Assembly (NCBI GenBank): GCA_003279655.1
Contig: QCHI01000001.1
Coordinates: forward strand, 1 to 64,000
Source: Prochlorococcus sp. AG-402-A21
Lineage (GTDB): Bacteria > Cyanobacteriota > Cyanobacteriia > PCC-6307 > Cyanobiaceae
Direction of reading: 5' to 3'
Length of the DNA stretch: 64,000 nt
Positions 23,294 to 34,660 of this stretch are shown here, one piece after another (the first letter of the stretch is position 1; each line of letters opens with the position of its first letter). The notes below the pieces were generated by a model that made no database searches, was not told where the DNA came from, and worked only from the letters and a program-made list of their open reading frames with translations. The translations under genes and the position numbers were made by a program.

Positions 23294-23611
23294 TCATTTA
23301 TCCAATTCTGATTTCATTCTCACCAACGTTTTATTCATCTGATCAAACATTTGATCAGGAGTAATCCCAAATTGACTCAACTGAGTCTTTAACTGTTCTA
23401 CTGTCATTTTTGCCTGAAAATCTTCTGATAGTTCAAATCGTTTCATAAAAACTTTATACCTCCCCATTAAATTCTCCATACTATCAATAAACATTACTTT
23501 CCCTTCTCTATCAAATTTTCCATAATCAGAGCCTAATTGCATCAGATTCTGATAATCAGTGAAAAGTTTTTTTGCCTCTTCCTGAACAATTTCAGACTCG
23601 AAAAAACTCAT
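23294..23611 (-). CDS. DUF1825 family protein
   Basis: MSFFESEIVQEEAKKLFTDYQNLM; cyanobacterial conserved protein. Confidence 0.8.
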   Translation of the reverse strand: MSFFESEIVQEEAKKLFTDYQNLMQLGSDYGKFDREGKVMFIDSMENLMGRYKVFMKRFELSEDFQAKMTVEQLKTQLSQFGITPDQMFDQMNKTLVRMKSELDK

Positions 23612-23928
23612 ATCCTTAACCCAAGCTGATAGATCAATTGCTCGATTTTGAATTCAACGACTACCATTGATTATAACATTAAATGTTGCGATAATTTTAG
23701 ACCACTTACACCCAAAAAACATTTGTTTAGGGAGTGTAAATAGCCACACCTCCAAAAATATAATTCATACTCAAGTTACATTAAAACCTACGAATGAAGA
23801 AAAACACTTTTTATTTGATCATTAAAAGCTAAACTCAAACTGTTCCCAATCAAAATAATATAAAATCTTAATCATTTCATGATGAAAATATTAATTGAAT
23901 ATCATCTTTTTATTTTAATCTTTTTAAA

Positions 23929-24528
23929 ATGATAAAATTCAACCGACAATATGATTTATTTAACAATAATAATTTAAATTATTCAGGGAAAGATCTTCTT
24001 CAAGATACATATATTGACAAAACAACAATTAAGGAATGGCAAGAAAAAATCATTAATCATCAATCTCCCATTTTTAAATCTGGTTATAAAGATGTAAATC
24101 AATCTTCACTATTTGAATCTAGTTCAGAAGCGTTAAATGAATCTTTTAATCCAATTGAGCTTACTCCTTTACCTTTAAGTTTTTGGAGGTGGCCAAAAGC
24201 AATACATGAGGGACCTGCGGTTTATTTTGTAATGGATAGAATTATTGATTCAGATGAAAATATCATTTTATATATCGGAGAAACAATTTTCGCAGAAAAG
24301 AGGTGGAAAGGAGATCATGACTGTAAAAATTATCTATCAAGTTATTCCGATTGTCTACAAAAAGCAAATATGTCAACCAAGTTAAACATTCGTTTTTGGC
24401 TTGATGTTCCAATTAAAACTACGGAGAGAAGGAAATTAGAACGAAAGCTTATCCAAACTTGGCTTCCACCATTTAACAAAGAGACAAGGGAAATATGGGC
24501 AACGCCATTTACTTCTCAAATCAATTAG
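23929..24528 (+). CDS. GIY-YIG-like protein
   Basis: GPAVYFVMDRI...ILYIGETIFAEKRWKGDH...ERRKLERKLIQTWLPPFNK fits GIY-YIG topology. Confidence 0.65.
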   Translation: MIKFNRQYDLFNNNNLNYSGKDLLQDTYIDKTTIKEWQEKIINHQSPIFKSGYKDVNQSSLFESSSEALNESFNPIELTPLPLSFWRWPKAIHEGPAVYFVMDRIIDSDENIILYIGETIFAEKRWKGDHDCKNYLSSYSDCLQKANMSTKLNIRFWLDVPIKTTERRKLERKLIQTWLPPFNKETREIWATPFTSQIN

Positions 24529-24565
24529 TAAAAATTGTTATCATAATCACAAGTATAAAAATTAA

Positions 24566-26053
24566 ATGCAAATTTCAGCAGTCTCCAAAGAAATTAACGA
24601 ATGGTCAGGATCAGTTCTTATTGCTGGGATTTTGGAAGGAACGATCGAAAGTCAAATTAATTTATTTAATACAATAATAAAAGACACTTTTTTAAGCCAA
24701 AGGTTTGTTGATACGAAGTTTGAAGGCAAAAAAAATCAGAAATTATCAATTGAACTCATAGAAGGCAAAATAAAAAAAATAATATTTATAGGCTTAGGCA
24801 AGGCCGAAACTCTTCAAATTGATGATCTAAGGAAAGCAGCTTCTATTGGCACTCGTCAAGTTTCAGGTTTTGAGAGAAAGTTAGGAATTTTATTCCCTTG
24901 GGATGCCTTTGATCCTTCCTCCGCGGCATGCGCAGTTGGCGAAGCAGTTCGATTGTCATCTATAAAAGATCTTAGATTCAAATCAGAATCTAAAGAACCT
25001 ACTCCAATAGATGAAGTTGAATTGATTGGATTGGACACCCAAGCCACTAAAGCAGCCATTTCTGAAATAAATCCAATTTGCGAAGGAGTTAAATTTGCGA
25101 GAGAACTTGTTTCAGCTCCCCCCAATTTTCTTACCCCATATCAAATGGCGAAAGAGGCTGAAAAATTAGCCAATGAGTATGATCTGGATTTAAAAATTCT
25201 TGACAAAAATGAGTGCGAAGACCAAGGCATGGGGGCTTACTTAGCAGTTGCTAAAGGATCAGATCTAGAGCCTAATTTTATACACATAAAATATTCTCCA
25301 AAAACCGCAAAAAACAAAGTCGTATTAGTCGGTAAAGGCTTAACTTTTGACTCTGGAGGTTACAACTTAAAAGTAGGTGCCTCTCAAATTGAAAAAATGA
25401 AGTATGACATGGGAGGAAGTGCTGCTGTACTTGGAACAGCAAGAGCCATAGCAGAACTAAGACCAAAAGACATCGAGGTTCATTTTATTGTTGCTGCTTG
25501 CGAAAATATGATTAATGGTTCTGCATTACATCCTGGAGATATCATCAAAGCTTCCAATGGGAAAACTATTGAGGTAAACAATACTGATGCAGAGGGAAGG
25601 TTAACTTTAGCTGATGCTTTGGTTTATGCCTGCAAACTTAATCCTGACGCAATTGTAGATCTCGCTACTTTAACTGGGGCTTGTGTAATTGCATTAGGAG
25701 ACGAAATAGCAGGACTATGGACTGACGATGATAAGCTCTCTGACCAATTAAATGTAGCCGCAGATAAAGCTGGAGAAGGTATTTGGAGGATGCCTATGCA
25801 AGATTCATATAAATCTGGAATTAAATCATCTATTGCTGATTTGCAAAACACAGGTCCTAGACCAGGGGGGTCAATTACTGCTGCCTTATTTCTAAAAGAA
25901 TTTGTGAACTCAAGCATTCCATGGGCTCATATTGACATAGCAGGTACATGCTGGACTGAGAAAGATAGAGATATCACTCCAAAGGGGGCAACCGGATATG
26001 GAGTTAGAACTTTAGTTAATTGGATAAAAGAATTTAGTCTCAATAACAATTAG
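24566..26053 (+). CDS. pepA: Leucyl aminopeptidase
   Basis: M17 motif NNTDAEGRLTLADAL; VGKGLTFDSGGYNLK. Confidence 0.97.
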   Translation: MQISAVSKEINEWSGSVLIAGILEGTIESQINLFNTIIKDTFLSQRFVDTKFEGKKNQKLSIELIEGKIKKIIFIGLGKAETLQIDDLRKAASIGTRQVSGFERKLGILFPWDAFDPSSAACAVGEAVRLSSIKDLRFKSESKEPTPIDEVELIGLDTQATKAAISEINPICEGVKFARELVSAPPNFLTPYQMAKEAEKLANEYDLDLKILDKNECEDQGMGAYLAVAKGSDLEPNFIHIKYSPKTAKNKVVLVGKGLTFDSGGYNLKVGASQIEKMKYDMGGSAAVLGTARAIAELRPKDIEVHFIVAACENMINGSALHPGDIIKASNGKTIEVNNTDAEGRLTLADALVYACKLNPDAIVDLATLTGACVIALGDEIAGLWTDDDKLSDQLNVAADKAGEGIWRMPMQDSYKSGIKSSIADLQNTGPRPGGSITAALFLKEFVNSSIPWAHIDIAGTCWTEKDRDITPKGATGYGVRTLVNWIKEFSLNNN

Positions 26054-26076
26054 TCTATTTTCAGATGATCTAATCA

Positions 26077-26685
26077 TTATTGAAATTCACCCCAGACCTT
26101 TTTTAATCTATTATCTCTACCACAACTCGTTCTATAAAAGTTATATTTAAGAGGATTTCTAACTGCAAAATCTTGATGATAGTTTTCTGCTTTCCAAAAA
26201 GCTTTTGAATCAAGAATATCAACTTTTATTTTATCCAAGGGTACATTTAATGCAACAGAAATATTTTTTTGACTATCTTTTGCCTCACGCTCTTGTTCTT
26301 GATCAGATGTAAAAATAACAGGCCTATATGAATCACCTCTATCACAAAATTGTCCCTTATTATCAAAAGGATCAATATTAACCCAATAATTCTTAAGTAA
26401 ATCTTTATAGCTAATACTATCAGAATCAAAATTAACTTTTACAACCTCTTGATGCCCACTATGATTTTCATATGTGGGGTTAATCAGATCTCCTCCAGAG
26501 TATCCACTTTCCGCAGAAACGACTCCATCAAGTTTTTCTAGATCATGCTCTAGACACCAAAAACAACCTCCTGCAAAAATAGCCTCTTCTGATTCAGCAA
26601 ATACTTGTAATGGTAAAACTATTAAAAGTTGCAAGAGCATACATATTACTATTAGTCTTCTTAAGATTTTAGTCATAGTAATCAT
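26077..26685 (-). CDS. msrA: Peptide methionine sulfoxide reductase MsrA with signal peptide
   Basis: AIFAGGCFWCLEHDLEKLDGV motif; hydrophobic N-terminus. Confidence 0.95.
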   Translation of the reverse strand: MITMTKILRRLIVICMLLQLLIVLPLQVFAESEEAIFAGGCFWCLEHDLEKLDGVVSAESGYSGGDLINPTYENHSGHQEVVKVNFDSDSISYKDLLKNYWVNIDPFDNKGQFCDRGDSYRPVIFTSDQEQEREAKDSQKNISVALNVPLDKIKVDILDSKAFWKAENYHQDFAVRNPLKYNFYRTSCGRDNRLKKVWGEFQ

Positions 26686-27857
26686 TGAACTAATAAGTCC
26701 AGAATATCGTTTGATGCTCTTTCTGTAACTCCAGGTTTTCCTAATTTATCTTTCAATCTTTTATAACCAATTACTATGTCTTGTTTTGTCGAGTTATCTT
26801 CCAAAATTTTTAATGCTGAATTAAAGATTTTTTCAGCATTAAAATCCTCTTGTATAAACTCTGGTATTAACATTTCATCTAAAAGAAGATTAACTGGTGA
26901 AATATACTTCACATTAAATCGCAATAAATATCTTGCGAAAAAAGCGGTAAACCTGCTTACTTTATATCCAACGATTTGTGGAACTGAGTTTAGAGCTAAT
27001 TCCATATTTATAGTTCCTGACTTAGCAAATGCTAGATAAGCAGCTGAAAATAAAAATGGCTTTATATCATCAACTTCATTAGAGAAAATGATTCTTCCAG
27101 ACACACCATATTGAGTTAATGAATTATTTAAAATTCCATCAAATTCTTTTAAGCCTGATGGTATTATAACAAAAATTGAAGGATCCTTTTTCTGAAGCAG
27201 CTTAGCTGCATTAAGTAATGTAGGTAAAATATATTTAAGCTCTTGTTTTCGAGAAGCAGGAATAATAAGAAGAAGTTTTCTATCAGAGGTTAGTCCTATT
27301 TTTCTAAATGATTCTTCTCTCGTAGGAATATTTCTATAAAAATCCAACATTGGATGACCCACAAATTTTACGTTTCCTCCTTTATTTGAATAAAACTTAG
27401 CTTCCTCTTCAAAGATAGCTAATATTTTATCTGTAAAACCAATCAAATCGGTTGTACCCGAATCACCTAATCTCCATGCCCATTCCTGAGGCGCAATGTA
27501 ATAAATTATTGGAATATTAGGGAACTTTTTTTTAACTTTTAAACCTAGTCGAATATTTGGTCCCATGTAATCAATCAAGACAACCATATCAGGAGGGGAA
27601 GAATTTAAGTAATTGTCAATTTTTGATTGTGCATTTAGAGTTGGCATCACGTAAGGAAGAGCTTCTAAAAAACCAATTGCACCTATTGCAGAAGTATTGG
27701 ATATTAATTTAGCCCCAGCTTCTTTCATCCTTTCTCCACCTAAAGCAATAATCTCTAATTCAATTTTTCTTTTTTCTGCATTAGCCTTTAAAGCTTTTAT
27801 TAATAAACTTCCCTGCAAATCTCCTGAGACTTCACCGGTACTGATTAATAACTTCAT
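26682..27857 (-). CDS. lpxB: Lipid-A-disaccharide synthase
   Basis: STGEVSGDLQGSLL, YYIAPQEWAWR motifs. Confidence 0.95.
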   Translation of the reverse strand: MKLLISTGEVSGDLQGSLLIKALKANAEKRKIELEIIALGGERMKEAGAKLISNTSAIGAIGFLEALPYVMPTLNAQSKIDNYLNSSPPDMVVLIDYMGPNIRLGLKVKKKFPNIPIIYYIAPQEWAWRLGDSGTTDLIGFTDKILAIFEEEAKFYSNKGGNVKFVGHPMLDFYRNIPTREESFRKIGLTSDRKLLLIIPASRKQELKYILPTLLNAAKLLQKKDPSIFVIIPSGLKEFDGILNNSLTQYGVSGRIIFSNEVDDIKPFLFSAAYLAFAKSGTINMELALNSVPQIVGYKVSRFTAFFARYLLRFNVKYISPVNLLLDEMLIPEFIQEDFNAEKIFNSALKILEDNSTKQDIVIGYKRLKDKLGKPGVTERASNDILDLLVQ

Positions 27858-27860
27858 TAT

Positions 27861-28727
27861 TTATTTAATTGGAATCAAAGAAGGCATTGGTCCTCTTCTA
27901 CCTTTCCCAATAGAGAGCTCTAAAAATCCACACAACCTTGCGGAAGATTGGAATAAATTCTCTTGTCTAGCAATTCTTAAACCTTCAGAAATTACATATT
28001 CAGATTTAAATAATAAGTTCCAAATTCTTTTCAATTGTAGATATTCTTCTTTATTATCTTTATCTATGCTTTTCCTTTTAATTCCAACTTTATTTAATCC
28101 TCGCATTCTTCCGGGATGACCTTCTGCTAAACAATATGGAGGAACATCTCGATCAACTCTTGTCATACCTCCAACCATAGCTAAATAACCAATATGAACA
28201 AATTGATGTATCCCCAAGCAACCTCCAATAACAGCTCGATCTTCAACAACAACATGACCTGCGATCTGAACGCTATTAGCTATGACTATATTGTTCCCAA
28301 TTTCACAATTATGTCCTAAATGTGAATATGCCATTAACAAATTTTGATTACCAACTATTGTTTTTTCTCCTTCAAAAGTAGCTCTATTAATTGTTACACA
28401 TTCTCTAATAGTATTATTATCTCCAATTAAAACATTGGAAGAATCTCCTCTATACTTCAAATCTTGGGGTTCTAATCCGATACAAGCTCCTGGGAAAATC
28501 TTATTATTTGATCCTATTTTTACTTTCCCTTCAATAATTACATTTGGTCCTATCCAAGTATTGGGACCAACAATAACATCTGGACCAATTACAGCTCCTG
28601 AACATACGTATACACCTTTTCCAAGCTCAGCCTTTGGGGAGACAACAGCAAAGTCATGAATATTGACTTTGTTATCTCTGATTAAGCTTTCAGAAAATTC
28701 AAGTTCACTCATCAGTTCAATCCACAA
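27861..28727 (-). CDS. lpxA: UDP-N-acetylglucosamine acyltransferase
   Basis: Left-handed beta-helix hexapeptide repeats, [20 protein letters not shown]. Confidence 0.95.
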   Translation of the reverse strand: MWIELMSELEFSESLIRDNKVNIHDFAVVSPKAELGKGVYVCSGAVIGPDVIVGPNTWIGPNVIIEGKVKIGSNNKIFPGACIGLEPQDLKYRGDSSNVLIGDNNTIRECVTINRATFEGEKTIVGNQNLLMAYSHLGHNCEIGNNIVIANSVQIAGHVVVEDRAVIGGCLGIHQFVHIGYLAMVGGMTRVDRDVPPYCLAEGHPGRMRGLNKVGIKRKSIDKDNKEEYLQLKRIWNLLFKSEYVISEGLRIARQENLFQSSARLCGFLELSIGKGRRGPMPSLIPIK

Positions 28728-29175
28728 GAGAGAACATCAAATCACCAGAACAAACCAATTGATTATCTACTTTTGCTTCTCCTCTAACTTTTCCAAATCT
28801 CTTCCTTTTAATGCTTATCAACTCACAAGATATTAATAATTGATCTCCAGGGACCACTGGCCGCCTAAAGCGAACTGAATCAATCCCAGCGAAAACAAAC
28901 AGACCTTTTGGAAGATCAGGCATTTGAGAAACAATCAAACCACCTACCTGAGCCATTGCTTCTACTATTAAGACTCCTGGCATTAATGGTCTTTCAGGAA
29001 AATGACCTTGAAATTGAGGCTCATTAAGAGTGACATTCTTTATTGCCACCGCTTTCTTTCCTGGATCATGTTCTATTACTCTGTCAACGAGGGCAAAAGG
29101 ATATCTATGTGGCAAAAGCCCCATTATTTGCTCGCTATTTAAGACAAAAGGTTGGGAAGAAGAAATGTCAGTCAA
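28717..29175 (-). CDS. fabZ: 3-hydroxyacyl-ACP dehydratase
   Basis: [37 protein letters not shown]. Confidence 0.97.
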   Translation of the reverse strand: MTDISSSQPFVLNSEQIMGLLPHRYPFALVDRVIEHDPGKKAVAIKNVTLNEPQFQGHFPERPLMPGVLIVEAMAQVGGLIVSQMPDLPKGLFVFAGIDSVRFRRPVVPGDQLLISCELISIKRKRFGKVRGEAKVDNQLVCSGDLMFSLVD

Positions 29176-29187
29176 AATAAGATTTAA

Positions 29188-30045
29188 TTAAGTTAATACT
29201 TTTTGAAGAGAAGCAGCAAATTCAGAATGAAGAGAGTGAGACCCCTTATACACAAAAATTTGCGCTCTCGGTAATCCAACAAGGGCTAGGTCTCCAATCA
29301 AGTCAAGCAATTTATGACGCACTGGTTCGTTTTCAAATCTCAAGGGTGGATTCACCCAAGAATCGCCGTTACAAACCAAAGCATTTTCAAGTGCTCCTCC
29401 TTTAATTAGACCCGCTTTCTTTAAGTCTTCTAACTGATCAAGAAAGCCAAAAGTTCGTGCAGGTGCAATTTCCTTAACAAAATTTTTTGGAGATAGCTCA
29501 ATAGAGAACATTTGCTGTCCAATTGCCTTATATGGGAAGTCAATCAAACCTATCAATTTCAAAATTTTTGATGGTGTTGCGAAAATTACACTGTCTCCTT
29601 GGCTCACAAAAATTGGCGATGTTATTTCTGGCCTTCTTCTAGGAGATGTAGCCGAATTAATCATTCCAACCTTTTCAATTTCCTTAATCCAACCAATCGC
29701 AGAACCATCAAGTAAAGGAATCTCACTACCAGTAATTTCTATATGTACATGAGTCAAGCCTGCACCAATTAACGAAGCCAGCAAGTGTTCTACAGTAGAC
29801 ACCTTTTTACCATGCAAATCGAGTGTTGTGCATAAAGGCGTATTCCTTACTTGCGAAATATCTATAGGAAAAATTTGATTAGGTGCCTCTGAAAAAGAGA
29901 TATGAAATCCCTTTAATTCTGTTGGCTTAATAATCACCGTACATTTAAGACCTGTATGCAATCCAATACCATGATTTTCTATTTCGTCTTGAAGCGTCCA
30001 ACCTTGTTCGTAATCATCGGGAAATGAGAACACTAGAATTTCCAA
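29188..30045 (-). CDS. lpxC: UDP-3-O-acyl-GlcNAc deacetylase
   Basis: GIGLHTG, VSTVEHLLASL, RHKLLDLIGDLAL. Confidence 0.95.
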   Translation of the reverse strand: MEILVFSFPDDYEQGWTLQDEIENHGIGLHTGLKCTVIIKPTELKGFHISFSEAPNQIFPIDISQVRNTPLCTTLDLHGKKVSTVEHLLASLIGAGLTHVHIEITGSEIPLLDGSAIGWIKEIEKVGMINSATSPRRRPEITSPIFVSQGDSVIFATPSKILKLIGLIDFPYKAIGQQMFSIELSPKNFVKEIAPARTFGFLDQLEDLKKAGLIKGGALENALVCNGDSWVNPPLRFENEPVRHKLLDLIGDLALVGLPRAQIFVYKGSHSLHSEFAASLQKVLT

Positions 30046-32354
30046 CCAATTCCAATGTTATATCGCCAATTGCCACTGAAATCTTGAGTTGCTGCCTCTA
30101 TCCGAATTGGGCCAACTGGTGTATTGATGACAGCTCCAGGTCCAACAGAAAAACCAGATCCTGGTTTTTCAAGAATTTTCCCAGGCTTCCCTGGGACATT
30201 TGATTGGGAACCAAAATCAGATCCTGCGTCAACAAATAAGAGTCCAGAAACTAATCGCCATACAGGGAATCTGTATTCTGCTGTTGCTTCTCCATAATTT
30301 CTTGCTACACCTAGATCGCAAGAGTTCCAACCTCTAACAGAGCTGGTTCCACCCAAGCAAAATGCTTCATAAGGAGGAAGGTCCCCAATAATTGTTCCCA
30401 CCTTTGCTTGAAAACCTATTGATTGAGAGCAATCTGATTTTTCACCAGGCTTGGGACGACAACCCTTGTGAAACTTCAACCAATTAACAGGATAAAAACG
30501 TGAATAACTAACCCTAGATCTGTTAAAGGTCGGTGAATTTTCACCTAAACTAATAAATTGTTCTGAACCAATATTTAAATAATCTCCGGAAGTTGGATTT
30601 CTTGAATTATCTAAATTGTTATATGTTATAGCACTTTTAAAACTAACTAGTGTGTTTTCTTCGGAACAATTATATGCAACACAAATAACTTCATTCTCAG
30701 GGACCTTACCATCATTAAAATTCGTTGATGCTACTCCATAAGGTCTTTTATCTCCTGCGTAGTCTATTGGTTTAACTTTCTGGAAATTAGCACCAATAAG
30801 TACACTCCAAGGAACCTTTTTGAGAGGCTGACCTCCATTTAAAGGTCTTGCGAAAGAGAAACCTCCCCCAGTTCTCTCTAAGACAATAGAGTCACCCTCA
30901 TAATCAAACCAACTAAACTGCGGCGCCGACAACTTAGCTGAAGAAAGATTAGTAAATGGTCCCGTTTCAATCAAAGTATCATTATCGTATAAGTCTAATT
31001 TTTGAGATCGATTAGTGTCGTAACTACTCGATGAATTAGGTGCTTCATATCTATCTGTAACTCCTCTAATACTTCCCCCCTCTTGACTTCTAAATTCTTG
31101 AGGAACTTCTCTACTTAAATACAATGAAGTTCTAAAAGATGTTCTATATTTATCATTTTTTATCCAGGGATCATATAGTGAAAGATTTAAGAGTGCTCCA
31201 TATTCACCATAAGTCAAATTCATATTTGATGACCATGATCTTCCAACCAGATTGGACTCTTGCAATCCGATCTGTCCAAAAACGCCTTGGGCTCCGCTAT
31301 AACCAAGTCCACCGGTCAAAGAACCAGTTCTCTGTTCTGTTATACCTAGTAAAATAATAACCTTACCAGGTTCAGAATTAACCGGTTTAAGCGTTACCTT
31401 TATATCATTAAAAAGTGAAGTTGCGTATAATCTTTTTATATCTTCTTCTAATTTATTTCTGTTAAAAATATCTCCGACTTTAGTTATTAATTCTCTTTCA
31501 ATTACCCATCTTTTTGTTTTTCCTTTTATCAACATACCCTTTTCATCTTCTGCATTTCCATCTTCATCTATAAAGCTAATTTCTATACCAGAAATATATC
31601 CTTCTTGAATCTTAAGCTCTACTATTCCATCTTTGGTTACACGACTAGGTCCAGATATCCTTGCCAATGAAAATCCATTAGAATTATACCAATCTTTAAT
31701 TTTTTTAATTCTTATCTGTAGAGTATTTAGATTTAAGGTTTTTCCATAATCACTATTAAAAATCTCATTTAATTTCGTATTTGATAGTTTTCTCTCATCC
31801 GGAAGGATATTAATCTTACTTAACACCGGATTTGGTTCAACTTTAATCAAAAGTTGAACTCCTAAAGGACTCTGTGAAGATTCAACTTTTGCTCCAGAGA
31901 ACCAACCTGTTGAATAAATTCGAGCTAAATCCTTCTTAACTTCTTCACTTGTAACTTTGCTACCTGGTCTAATTAACATTGCATCATAAGCAAGAGCTTC
32001 CAAGCGCTCTTTTTCAGGATGCTTATCAAGTCCCTGAATAATTATTTCTGAAATTAATACCCTTTTTTCTCTCTTTTCTTCAGTTATACTTTTTTCATCT
32101 TTTTGATTTGTTTCATCAGAAATCAAAAACCCATCAAACTTTAAATTAAATTCATTAATATTAAGTTGATAAGTAGATTTAAAAATTTCAGTTTGTTTAT
32201 TTTCAGAAAATATTTGATTTCTACCTGAGATTATTTTAGAAGCTTTAGTTTCTCCAAAAAGACTAATAAACGGGAATAAAAAAGCAATAGCATATGCACT
32301 TTTGTTTTTTAATTTCTTATTAAAGATGGGGTGTTTTTTGAACATAGATTTCAA
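30033..32354 (-). CDS. bamA: Outer membrane assembly factor BamA/Omp85
   Basis: POTRA repeats and C-terminal beta-barrel ending NWRYNIGIGWKF; LGGTSSVRGWN motif. Confidence 0.94.
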   Translation of the reverse strand: MKSMFKKHPIFNKKLKNKSAYAIAFLFPFISLFGETKASKIISGRNQIFSENKQTEIFKSTYQLNINEFNLKFDGFLISDETNQKDEKSITEEKREKRVLISEIIIQGLDKHPEKERLEALAYDAMLIRPGSKVTSEEVKKDLARIYSTGWFSGAKVESSQSPLGVQLLIKVEPNPVLSKINILPDERKLSNTKLNEIFNSDYGKTLNLNTLQIRIKKIKDWYNSNGFSLARISGPSRVTKDGIVELKIQEGYISGIEISFIDEDGNAEDEKGMLIKGKTKRWVIERELITKVGDIFNRNKLEEDIKRLYATSLFNDIKVTLKPVNSEPGKVIILLGITEQRTGSLTGGLGYSGAQGVFGQIGLQESNLVGRSWSSNMNLTYGEYGALLNLSLYDPWIKNDKYRTSFRTSLYLSREVPQEFRSQEGGSIRGVTDRYEAPNSSSSYDTNRSQKLDLYDNDTLIETGPFTNLSSAKLSAPQFSWFDYEGDSIVLERTGGGFSFARPLNGGQPLKKVPWSVLIGANFQKVKPIDYAGDKRPYGVASTNFNDGKVPENEVICVAYNCSEENTLVSFKSAITYNNLDNSRNPTSGDYLNIGSEQFISLGENSPTFNRSRVSYSRFYPVNWLKFHKGCRPKPGEKSDCSQSIGFQAKVGTIIGDLPPYEAFCLGGTSSVRGWNSCDLGVARNYGEATAEYRFPVWRLVSGLLFVDAGSDFGSQSNVPGKPGKILEKPGSGFSVGPGAVINTPVGPIRIEAATQDFSGNWRYNIGIGWKF

Positions 32355-32398
32355 AGAATTCTGTTAAATGACGCACTTATTAGGTGATAATGATTAAA

Positions 32399-33142
32399 TC
32401 AAGTAGCATTAGAGGAATTTTTTTCTATACGTTTTAAAATCTCCTCATAAGCATCTATAACACCTCCAAGATCTTGCCGAAAGCGGTCTTTGTCAAGAAT
32501 TCGTTCCTTAGGATCAGAATTCTTTTTATCCCAAAACCTACAATTATCTGGACTTATTTCATCAGCTATCACAAGTTTTCCTAATGAGTTAAGTCCAAAT
32601 TCTAATTTAAAGTCGACTAATAGTAAATCAAGTGAATCAAAATATTCTTTTAAAACTTTATTGACACTTCTAGTGATCCTCTCAACCTCTTCCATCTGAG
32701 TAGGACTTATTAAACCAAGCAACTTCAATCTTTTTTCTGTAAGTATAGGATCTCCTAATTCATCATCTTTATAATAAAAATCCAGAAGGGGAGGATTTAA
32801 GATTGTGCCTTGATTGATTGGAGTTTCTCTACATAATGAACCAGTAGCAATATTGCGAATAACAACTTCCAAAGGGATAACATTAATTTTTTCCGCAATC
32901 ATGAAAGTTTCTGAATGAAGTTCTAAAAAGTGTGTAGGAATTCCATTCAATTCAAGCAATTTAAAAAGGGCCGCAGAAATTTTACAATTCAATCGTCCTT
33001 TGCCCTCGATCTCTGATCGTTTTTTTGCGTTAAAAGCAGTAGCATCATTCTTGAACTCAATTAAGACCTTATTTGGATTTTCACAAGCAAATACTCGTTT
33101 TGCCTTCCCTTCATAAATTAGTGATCCTTGGATATGATTCAT
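32399..33142 (-). CDS. purC: SAICAR synthase
   Basis: [31 protein letters not shown]. Confidence 0.97.
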   Translation of the reverse strand: MNHIQGSLIYEGKAKRVFACENPNKVLIEFKNDATAFNAKKRSEIEGKGRLNCKISAALFKLLELNGIPTHFLELHSETFMIAEKINVIPLEVVIRNIATGSLCRETPINQGTILNPPLLDFYYKDDELGDPILTEKRLKLLGLISPTQMEEVERITRSVNKVLKEYFDSLDLLLVDFKLEFGLNSLGKLVIADEISPDNCRFWDKKNSDPKERILDKDRFRQDLGGVIDAYEEILKRIEKNSSNAT

Positions 33143-33331
33143 TAATACCTCTGTTATCTAATTAGTATAAATAGACAATGCTAAAAAAATCACCTCAATC
33201 AAAACAAATTCATTTAAGAACTAAAGTCCAAACAACAAAATAACTTCTCTTCAAACAATTGATTAACTAATAATCAAAAGGTAATTAAAGGTCCACTAAA
33301 ACTATTTTTCCATTCAAGCAAGAAAAAAGCT

Positions 33332-34645
33332 ATGACAAAGAATCAAAAAACAGACAAGTTAAGAGAACTAAAAAAAATTTTAATAGTTGGAAGTGGAGGG
33401 AGAGAAAACTCAATTGCTTGGGCACTATCAAGGAATCAAACCATTGAACAAATATATGTTTGTCCAGGTAATGGTGGGACTGCCAACTTTGAAAAATGTA
33501 TTTGTCTAAATCCTAAATCTGAAGATGCAAAAACAATTATCAAAGAGTGTCAGCGTCTTCAAATTAATTTAGTCATCATTGGTCCTGAAGTGCCTTTGGC
33601 TGAGGGCATGGCTAATAAAATGCGTGATGCAGGATTAACAGTTTTTGGGCCTGACAAAGAAGGCGCTCAATTGGAAGCCAGTAAAGGCTGGGCTAAAGAT
33701 CTGATGATAGAAAACAACATCCCTACAGCCAAGTACTGGTCGGCAGAATCTAAAGAAGAAGCATTAGAAATTCTAAAAAGATTCAATCAACCTCTTGTTA
33801 TCAAGGCAGACGGTCTTGCAGCAGGTAAAGGTGTAACTGTTTGTGAAACCATAGAGCAATCTAAGGAAGCTATTAAAGAAGTCTTCTCTGGAAAGTTTGG
33901 CTCTGCAGGAAAGAAAGTTATTCTTGAAGAAAAAATTGAAGGCCCAGAAGTTTCTATTTTTGCTCTTTGTGATGGAGAAAAATTAATTGTTCTTCCCCCA
34001 GCCCAGGATCACAAAAGATTACTTGAAGGAGACAATGGTCCTAACACTGGTGGAATGGGAGCCTATGCACCTGCGCTTGTCATCAATCAAAAAGATCTTG
34101 AGGACTTAACAGAGCTTGTTCTTCAACCAACATTAAAAGGTTTAAAAAAAAAGGGAATTAACTATATCGGCATAATTTATGCAGGCTTAATGCTCACATC
34201 ATCTGGACCAAAAGTTATTGAATTTAATTGCCGTTTTGGTGATCCAGAATGTCAAGCATTGATGCCATTAATGGGCGAAGAATTCGCATCTGTAATTTTC
34301 GCTTGCGCTCGAGGAGAGCTAGAAAACGCCCCAAAACTTACTTTTAACAATCAATGTAGTGTTTGTATTGTTGCTGCTTCAAAGGGATATCCTGAAAGCC
34401 CTCAAAAAGGTGACAAAATAAACATAAACATTGATTCAAATTCTTCACTCCAAGTTTTTCACGCGGGGACCACGATCGACAAGTTTGACAATATAATTAC
34501 CTCAGGAGGTAGGGTTCTTTCACTAGTCGCTCAGGGAGAAAGCTTTGAAAAAGCCTTTGATTTAGCCTATTCTAATATGAAAAAAATCAATTTTGATGGT
34601 ATGCATTTTCGCGAAGATATAGGCTATCAAGTTAGAAATATTTAA
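33332..34645 (+). CDS. purD: Phosphoribosylamine-glycine ligase
   Basis: VGSGGRENSIAWAL, DHKRLLEGDNGPNTGGMGAYAPA. Confidence 0.97.
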   Translation: MTKNQKTDKLRELKKILIVGSGGRENSIAWALSRNQTIEQIYVCPGNGGTANFEKCICLNPKSEDAKTIIKECQRLQINLVIIGPEVPLAEGMANKMRDAGLTVFGPDKEGAQLEASKGWAKDLMIENNIPTAKYWSAESKEEALEILKRFNQPLVIKADGLAAGKGVTVCETIEQSKEAIKEVFSGKFGSAGKKVILEEKIEGPEVSIFALCDGEKLIVLPPAQDHKRLLEGDNGPNTGGMGAYAPALVINQKDLEDLTELVLQPTLKGLKKKGINYIGIIYAGLMLTSSGPKVIEFNCRFGDPECQALMPLMGEEFASVIFACARGELENAPKLTFNNQCSVCIVAASKGYPESPQKGDKININIDSNSSLQVFHAGTTIDKFDNIITSGGRVLSLVAQGESFEKAFDLAYSNMKKINFDGMHFREDIGYQVRNI

Positions 34646-34660
34646 TTTGATTTATCTTAC